From Ifrita kowaldi (lineage: Eukaryota > Chordata > Aves > Passeriformes > Cinclosomatidae), in NCBI GenBank assembly GCA_013398055.1, contig VZRS01012070.1, positions 918,558 to 982,557 of the forward strand: a DNA stretch of 64,000 bases, given 5' to 3'. Below, piece after piece: positions 62,401 to 64,000 of this stretch. The first letter of the stretch is position 1; each line of letters opens with the position of its first letter. Under the pieces are notes generated by a model, which searched no databases, was not told the DNA's origin, and saw only the letters and a program-made list of their open reading frames with translations. The translations under genes were made by a program, and so were the position numbers.

Positions 62401-64000
62401 AGCCATGCTGGCAGATGGTCAGCAAACCACATGCACACAAACACAGACCCAAAGCTGCTCAAGGATAATAATGAGGTCCCCATATGCAAAAAACAGAGCT
62501 AGGAAAGATACATCTAGATCTCATTCATCCCCACAAGCGAAAGCACCTGGTGTTAAATGAGTTTCAGGAGAAGTAAACGAAAGTCCAGCCATCCCTTAAC
62601 CCTGGCACAAATCCCATCCCTGCTAACTTCCCACAGTTGTGGATTTTCTGTCACCTCCCCAGCACACCATCTCCCTTGAAGACTATGGTAAGGGGACAGC
62701 TGGAGCCAACAGAGACCAGCCATGAGAGGGGTCTGCTGAAATTTCCACTTGCAGAAACATCCTATAAAAGAGCAATCCCTTTGATACACACCTTGGGGGA
62801 CACACACAAACTTTGCGGACCAGTCTCTCCCACAAAGTGCAAATACTCAAGATTTATCTGCCTGCCAGTGTGATCTCTCACAGGTGGTGCACAGAGAGAG
62901 AGAAGTGCTACACCTGAGGGATGAGGGTTCACTGTCCACCTGTCTGCCTGCAGCACAGGGATGACAGGCAGCACAGGCACCCCCATATGCTGCACCCTCT
63001 GCGCCTGCAGACGACACCCACCCTCCTGCTCCTGATGGCTGATCAGGCTTTTCCCCACACTGCCAAAGGGCCAGGAGCACATCTGCTGGGCTCAGCCTGC
63101 ACCCATGCAGCTTTCTGCAGCCCTCCAACCCGCTCAGCTCCACTACAAGGTTCCCCCTCAGTTCTCTGGGAAAGTTACTTCCTCGCCGAGAAGTGCATAG
63201 AGCTGGGAAGAATCTGGCAAGGGGATGTTGGGAAACCTTCTAATTACAAACAAGGAGCTGGAGCCCGCATGCTGGGAGCAGCTGTGTGCCCAGACAGGCC
63301 TTCACGCTGAGGTGGTGTGAGTGCAGCAGCTCCAGCAGCTCACAGTGCAGGATTTTTAGGCTTGCTCCACCCAAACCTGCTGTGCTCTAACCCACAGGAC
63401 CACGTGTATGCTGGGCTCAGCCTGTGGCAGTGCTTGGCCCCACCCCTGGCATCCCCTCACAGTGGGGACACCAGGCTTCCTTGGACCCAAGGTGTGAGCT
63501 GGTCCTCAACTACCTTCCCCATCAGCAGAGGTTCCCCAAGCCCACCCTAATTCCACCACCACCGAACTCTGTAGAGCTTCTGATGCACAATTTTCTGAGA
63601 CAAGAAATAATAAGCTAACGTCAAAGCACATTCAGAACTTTTTCCACATATGGCTTACTATGAAAACAGCAGCTAGACAGCCCAGGTAGCAGCTGTCCAC
63701 CCTGTGCCATATCGAGTTGGAAATCAGTACTGATCACTAACTCCACCAACAGCAATAGACCTTACTCCCATGAAAGCTCATCAAAACTAGCAATACACCC
63801 ATTCCACTCAAGAGAATTTGATATCAGGCCATTTTTTAATTTCTCCATAAAACAGACTCTTGCTCACTCTCATTTAAAATCGAAGAGCCACTTCATCAGA
63901 CACTGCTTCTCCTCCACAGACAAATTTTGCAGAAGGCAGAGGGGGTTCATGTCAGACCTTCTGCAGACTCTGTGACACTGGTACTCTCACTGGTCATGGG
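56481..64000 (-). other. ABTB3: ABTB3 upstream intron, distal part
   Basis: Non-coding as far as can be seen. GC content is moderately higher at 62000-63600 than in the preceding AT-rich stretch, but there is no CpG-island core and no exon with family similarity. The frames at 62002-62502 (166 codons) and 59951-60415 (154 codons) have no recognised domain. The gene's first coding exon and promoter must lie beyond 64000. Confidence 0.75.

Noticed and set aside
62002..62502. 166-codon plus-strand frame in the distal intron
   Set aside because: No domain, no splice signals with matching phase, and GC-rich composition on both strands.
1..64000. CRISPR arrays, operons, rRNA or tRNA genes, phage or toxin systems
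   Set aside because: No regularly spaced repeats, no cloverleaf sequence that I could recognise, and no prokaryotic gene structure. The window is vertebrate intron with three exons.

Overview
This window looks like avian nuclear DNA. The evidence is two truncated CR1 LINE 3' ends, a sparse repeat landscape of short microsatellites, and widely spaced short exons with consensus splice sites whose translation matches a vertebrate gene. There are no prokaryotic operons, no rRNA or tRNA genes that I can see, and no CRISPR array. The species cannot be named from the sequence.

One protein-coding gene spans the whole window on the minus strand: ABTB3 (formerly BTBD11), an ankyrin-repeat and BTB/POZ-domain protein with a histone-fold-like N-terminal half. 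Three consecutive internal exons are visible, in transcription order 30063-29914 (150 bp), 16145-15941 (205 bp) and 4049-3897 (153 bp). Their splice phases interlock exactly: 1 in/1 out, 1 in/2 out, 2 in/2 out. Their translation runs continuously through the linker and the second histone-like part of the protein. The large first coding exon lies upstream, beyond position 64000. The ankyrin repeats and BTB domain lie downstream, before position 1. Everything else is intron: at least 33.9 kb upstream of the first visible exon, then 13.8 kb, then about 11.9 kb (as assembled), then at least 3.9 kb.

The introns hold two CR1 fragments (about 44789-45195 and 56296-56480), a probable solo-LTR fragment (about 24150-24520), microsatellites and A-rich tracts, and a 69-bp tandem dimer (55724-55860). 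They also hold several perfect inverted repeats and two CpG-dense patches that could be regulatory (14190-14350 and 45890-46040). None of the longer open reading frames in the introns shows a recognisable domain, and I treat them as chance.

The most actionable observation concerns the assembly rather than biology. The third exon sits alone in a 328-bp island between two single Ns (3834 and 4163). The 901 bp before the first N (2933-3833) reappear after the second N (4164-5064) with two substitutions and no indels. This is the signature of two overlapping contig ends that were not merged, with a small exon-bearing contig placed between them. I found no convincing previously undescribed biological system.
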